From contig CALCUV010000307.1 in assembly GCA_937906765.1 (NCBI GenBank), positions 1-6,793 on the forward strand: a stretch of 6,793 nt of DNA. Direction: 5' to 3'. Of this stretch, positions 5,601 through 6,793 are shown piece after piece. Each line of letters begins with the position of its first letter. The first letter of the stretch is position 1. The notes beneath the pieces were generated by a model, which saw only the letters and a program-made list of their open reading frames with translations, did no database searches and was not told the origin of the DNA. This DNA comes from an uncultured Prevotella sp. (GTDB taxonomy: Bacteria > Bacteroidota > Bacteroidia > Bacteroidales > Bacteroidaceae). Made by a program: the position numbers and the translations under genes.

Positions 5601-6793
5601 CCTCGGTCAACCACGATACAGATGTGCTTCCATGCGCCAGCAGTAAAGGTTCCAGCGCCTGTGTTTACGCGATTGTTAGTGTCCCATCCGGCTGTGAACG
5701 AACCATCTGAGTTGGCGTGCATCATCCATGTGCCCCAGTTACCAGCAGTTTGGTTCCAGTTGAGCAAAGAAAGCGGACGGAGCCAGAACTCCATAGTTGC
5801 CTTTTCGTAGTTTGTGCCAAAGACATTGGGGATTGTGAATCCACCCTGCTTGATAAAGGCAGAGGGGAGCATCGTGCTTGCCGTTGCGCCAGCGTAATAC
5901 GCCTTGTTTGAAGCGAATGATTCAGCGTTTTCGTAAACAGCCGTTACATGGTATTCACCTGCCTCAGTGAGGGCATACGTTAACGTTGAGGCATTGGTTT
6001 CTCCCACCTTTGCGCCACCACAATATATATTGTACGCCAAAATCTTCTTGCCCGAACGCACAGGTTCTTGCCAAGTGAGTTGGTCTCCGCTTACGGCTAC
6101 GTTTTCAGGAGCATAGCATGAAGAAGATCCGTAAACGATGGTAGAATAAACGATGCGGTCGCCCTTGCGAGCGTCAATGGTCCATTCCTCTTCCGTAAGG
6201 GTGAAGGGTGTTTCGATACCGTCAAGATTATTTTCGTAGTCAATGACAGAGAGGTTGTGCAGGCGTCCTGAACCAATCATAGAGTTGCGCTTGCGTTCCA
6301 CGATGAAGAAGTACTTCAAGGGGCGTGAGCGGTCCATACCCTCAGTGAGGGCTGTGATGTCGTAACCAAATTCCATGGGTTCGTGATGGAATCCGTCGGT
6401 CCACTTACCGAGCATGGGCACAGCGGGAGCGGGGTTGGTGTTACCGTTAGCTCCGTCGCCGGCATAGATAAAGTGGTGCATGGGCACGGCTTTTGAGGGT
6501 TCTGTAGCGTTTAAGTCGGCAGAAACACCTGCATAGAAGCACAATTCAGAGCGGTGCGTGTATTCCACTTCCACTTTCATCGTGCGCAAGGGGCGATAGT
6601 CCTTACGGATTCTGTAAACTTCGGGAGTCCACCATCCGTTATTGGGCACATAGTCCTTTCCTTCCTTCACCGCTGCGGGCACACTCCACGCGTAGGGGCA
6701 GTAGATGAAACCATTATTTTCCCACCAGGGACCCCAAGAGTTTACAACAATCCATGCACCCTTTTCAAGAGGTTGCGTTCCCCAAGGGTCATT
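2642..6793 (-). CDS. Giant secreted C1A (papain-like) cysteine peptidase with LamG/PKD modules, 5' end beyond window
   Basis: The frame is open from the TAA at 2642-2644 to the window edge, giving 1383 visible residues; the start lies outside. Visible residues 14-21 (WIVVNSWG) and the following WWENNGF match the end of a papain-family (C1A) peptidase, with N18 as the expected catalytic Asn. The Cys and His residues would be upstream and are not seen. After this come an unassigned beta-rich stretch (about 60-210), an Fn3-like module (225-300), LamG (305-500), three PKD-like modules (527-779), a second LamG (780-999), a DUF5013-like module (1003-1187), a Bacteroidales beta domain (1189-1345) and a short tail ending KVVR. 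About 17 cysteines are visible. The inferred role is a secreted or surface peptidase whose accessory domains bind protein or glycan. The GTG at 6680-6682 is an internal Val, not a start. A stem-loop follows the stop. Peptidase assignment is likely; substrate is unknown. Confidence 0.88.
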   Translation of the reverse strand, partial: NDPWGTQPLEKGAWIVVNSWGPWWENNGFIYCPYAWSVPAAVKEGKDYVPNNGWWTPEVYRIRKDYRPLRTMKVEVEYTHRSELCFYAGVSADLNATEPSKAVPMHHFIYAGDGANGNTNPAPAVPMLGKWTDGFHHEPMEFGYDITALTEGMDRSRPLKYFFIVERKRNSMIGSGRLHNLSVIDYENNLDGIETPFTLTEEEWTIDARKGDRIVYSTIVYGSSSCYAPENVAVSGDQLTWQEPVRSGKKILAYNIYCGGAKVGETNASTLTYALTEAGEYHVTAVYENAESFASNKAYYAGATASTMLPSAFIKQGGFTIPNVFGTNYEKATMEFWLRPLSLLNWNQTAGNWGTWMMHANSDGSFTAGWDTNNRVNTGAGTFTAGAWKHICIVVDRGSLTVYVNGAKKASLNASAYSGLGGFGDLTFTAGSGNSYFDAELAEFRIWKRALPATEVKKMYQVSLPDAALTNDLVTYYRGDIIDIDGTPHLRDCVGGNHAPIAKTSKTTANIEQRENKNTKVKTSTATPTVEINAPLGDIYVGAPVTFSATPSISVTSLTWDIPAANLNNVAMKSPTAYFTQEGTHQVIAKVTNSRGAEAADTLEVEVKKPEISAAFSLSSPTCAVGESVTFLPESPVFGYEYEWLAEVSDFEKQTINSMVGATTFNYPGIFKVQLQVKYQGTVLASSEKYIEVKNVAPKAVFDVNPSVILVGETVNFQDNSTSTPTAWTWNIYNDYLNLFIEGRNPQHTFDFPGKYNVSLMVSNEQGSNTTTQKNAVVVCNGDSKSGLNFNSGAASVSMTKAPFTSGNFTIEWWMSPSSIDIGGCLGFGHYGGTIGGYVTEEGALSFDIVGVTHTSDNNFVIEQEWHHYAISFDGTTVSFYRDGVKMKEVANGAPSEYNLTKFVISRYDYPWNGSIDEFRVWGSCLSQEQLQSVCNRSIANEAALAEVEDWNLLAYYNFDQSTGTTITDHSGNGNSGIREGFGPDGDAWGASKGVWSLSLNQTKISSTDVTSTYLKNYKQEFAGNTNKTVNPMDRSRFYEIKAWTLENRVTSTDYGTIITGAHVDAQKNKNMTITTGWDLFAFKLTDHKVYQTITLPAGSYKFRTNYGEYEGQCGNSYLVVAEAGKFPTTSTISSAIAYATMRPKNDTMTNELEFFLKEETEVSLGLLVNMSGELCLTIKSFELHCKDASYAVAPYSYNLGVAQSGFATLCLPETVAIPEGVAAYIATKVDNDAQRLYLSRVEGGNIPAEVPVIIYAPQHTGKTLIFREAETEATDLCEGNILYGTLTEEDNDASDACFSLNEKGGKAGFFPYLAGTLMANRAYYFGADISNYYMILEDTGMDTDIDGITTGTGTGTIYDLSGRRVKQPVKGVYIMNGQKVVR
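2645..3229 (-). other. Bacteroidales C-terminal beta domain and short sorting-like tail
   Basis: Visible residues 1189-1345 (GFATLCLPETVAIPEGVAAYIA, IPAEVPVIIYAP, GNILYGTL, FFPYLAGTLMANRAYYF) follow a pattern common near the end of Prevotella and Bacteroides secreted proteins. A Gly/Thr linker (ITTGTGTGT) leads to residues 1356-1383: IYDLSGRRV, KGVYIMNGQ, KVVR. This tail resembles the last half of the type IX secretion C-terminal signal (D-x-x-G-R-x-V ... G-x-Y-I-x ... K-V-V-R). The first half of a canonical signal is not evident, so export by that route is an inference. Confidence 0.65.
3233..3787 (-). other. DUF5013-like beta module of the giant protein
   Basis: Visible residues about 1003-1187. 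The stretch GWDLFAF...KVYQTITLPAGSYKF...YLVVAEAGKFP...AIAYATM resembles DUF5013, a Bacteroidetes domain found near the C-terminus of secreted proteins and similar in style to carbohydrate-binding modules. I recognise the pattern from memory, so the family name is moderately sure and any ligand is unknown. Confidence 0.55.
3797..4456 (-). other. LamG / concanavalin A-like domain 2 of the giant protein
   Basis: Visible residues about 780-999. The order of motifs parallels domain 1: FTIEWWMSP, EQEWHHYAISFDG, VSFYRDGVKMKE, GSIDEFRVWGSCLSQEQL and LLAYYNFDQSTG..ITDHSGNGNSG. It is clearly homologous to the first LamG domain but strongly diverged. Confidence 0.83.
4457..5215 (-). other. Three tandem PKD-like (Ig-fold) modules of the giant protein
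   Basis: Visible residues about 527-608, 609-693 and 696-779. Each shows the PKD pattern of an early VG(E/A)xVxF strand (VGAPVTF, VGESVTF, VGETVNF), a central W (LTWDI, YEWLA, WTWNI), a late F/Y-x-x-G segment (FTQEGTHQV, FNYPGIFKV, FDFPGKYNV) and a closing V-rich strand. The third is the most canonical. They probably act as rigid spacers between the two LamG domains. The copies are diverged, so duplication is not recent. Confidence 0.8.
5294..5881 (-). other. LamG / concanavalin A-like domain 1 of the giant protein
   Basis: Visible residues about 305-500. Hallmarks of the Bacteroidetes LamG_3-type fold are seen in order: TMEFWLRP, WGTWM, TAGAWKHICIVVD, LTVYVNGAKKAS, AELAEFRIWKRALPATEV and a closing YYRGD...LRDCVGGNHAP segment. 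Such jelly-roll modules usually bind glycans or proteins or act as spacers; the ligand is unknown. Confidence 0.82.
6644..6793 (-). other. C-terminal end of a C1A peptidase domain (NSWG motif)
   Basis: Reading from the window edge, residues 12-31 are GAWIVVNSWGPWWENNGFIY. In papain-like enzymes the catalytic Asn sits in an N-S-W-G motif followed closely by a Trp/Gly/Glu-rich turn and an aromatic strand, and all of these are present. The Asn codon is at 6740-6742. Only this last part of the catalytic domain is in the window, so whether the enzyme has an intact Cys-His pair cannot be judged here. Confidence 0.8.

Noticed and set aside
1..6793. CRISPR array, tRNA, rRNA, insertion sequence or transposase
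   Set aside because: No regularly spaced long repeats with spacers, no tRNA-like CCA-ended cloverleaf, no rRNA-like sequence and no transposase motifs were seen on either strand.

Overview
The window looks like chromosomal DNA from a Bacteroidales bacterium, with Prevotella or a close relative as my best guess. Three things point there: a textbook Bacteroidetes promoter (TTTG, 19-nt spacer, TACCTTTG) in front of pyrE, a DUF4491-type membrane protein, and a very large secreted protein with the C-terminal tail typical of Prevotella and Bacteroides surface proteins. The genus is inferred from sequence style only.

All five supported genes lie on the minus strand, so transcription runs from high to low coordinates. 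(1) 6793 to 2642 holds the 3' portion (1383 codons) of a giant multidomain protein. The frame is still open at the window edge, and its first visible residues carry the NSWG motif of papain-family (C1A) cysteine peptidases. They are followed by an unassigned beta-rich stretch, an Fn3-like module, LamG, three PKD-like modules, a second LamG, a DUF5013-like module, a Bacteroidales beta domain and a short sorting-like tail. (2) 2527 to 2261 encodes an unrecognised 88-aa membrane protein isolated between two strong terminator hairpins. (3) 1854 to 1222 is pyrE, orotate phosphoribosyltransferase, with its own promoter and terminator. (4) 1062 to 583 encodes an SRPBCC-fold protein. (5) 490 to 206 encodes a DUF4491 membrane protein.

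The spaces between genes are well structured. Rho-independent-type hairpins follow the giant gene, the small membrane gene and pyrE. A degenerate 21-bp tandem repeat lies upstream of the pyrE promoter (2044-2106). An AT-rich AGGTT/AACCT repeat element with a GC-rich centre lies between pyrE and the SRPBCC gene (1074-1190). A 13-bp inverted repeat lies between the SRPBCC and DUF4491 genes. Positions 1-205 hold no convincing gene.

The genes do not form an obvious functional system. pyrE, the SRPBCC gene and the DUF4491 gene look like housekeeping or conserved-unknown genes. The giant peptidase is an independent, secreted, probably cell-surface or extracellular protein that may bind and cut protein or glycan-rich substrates. 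It is the most notable object here.
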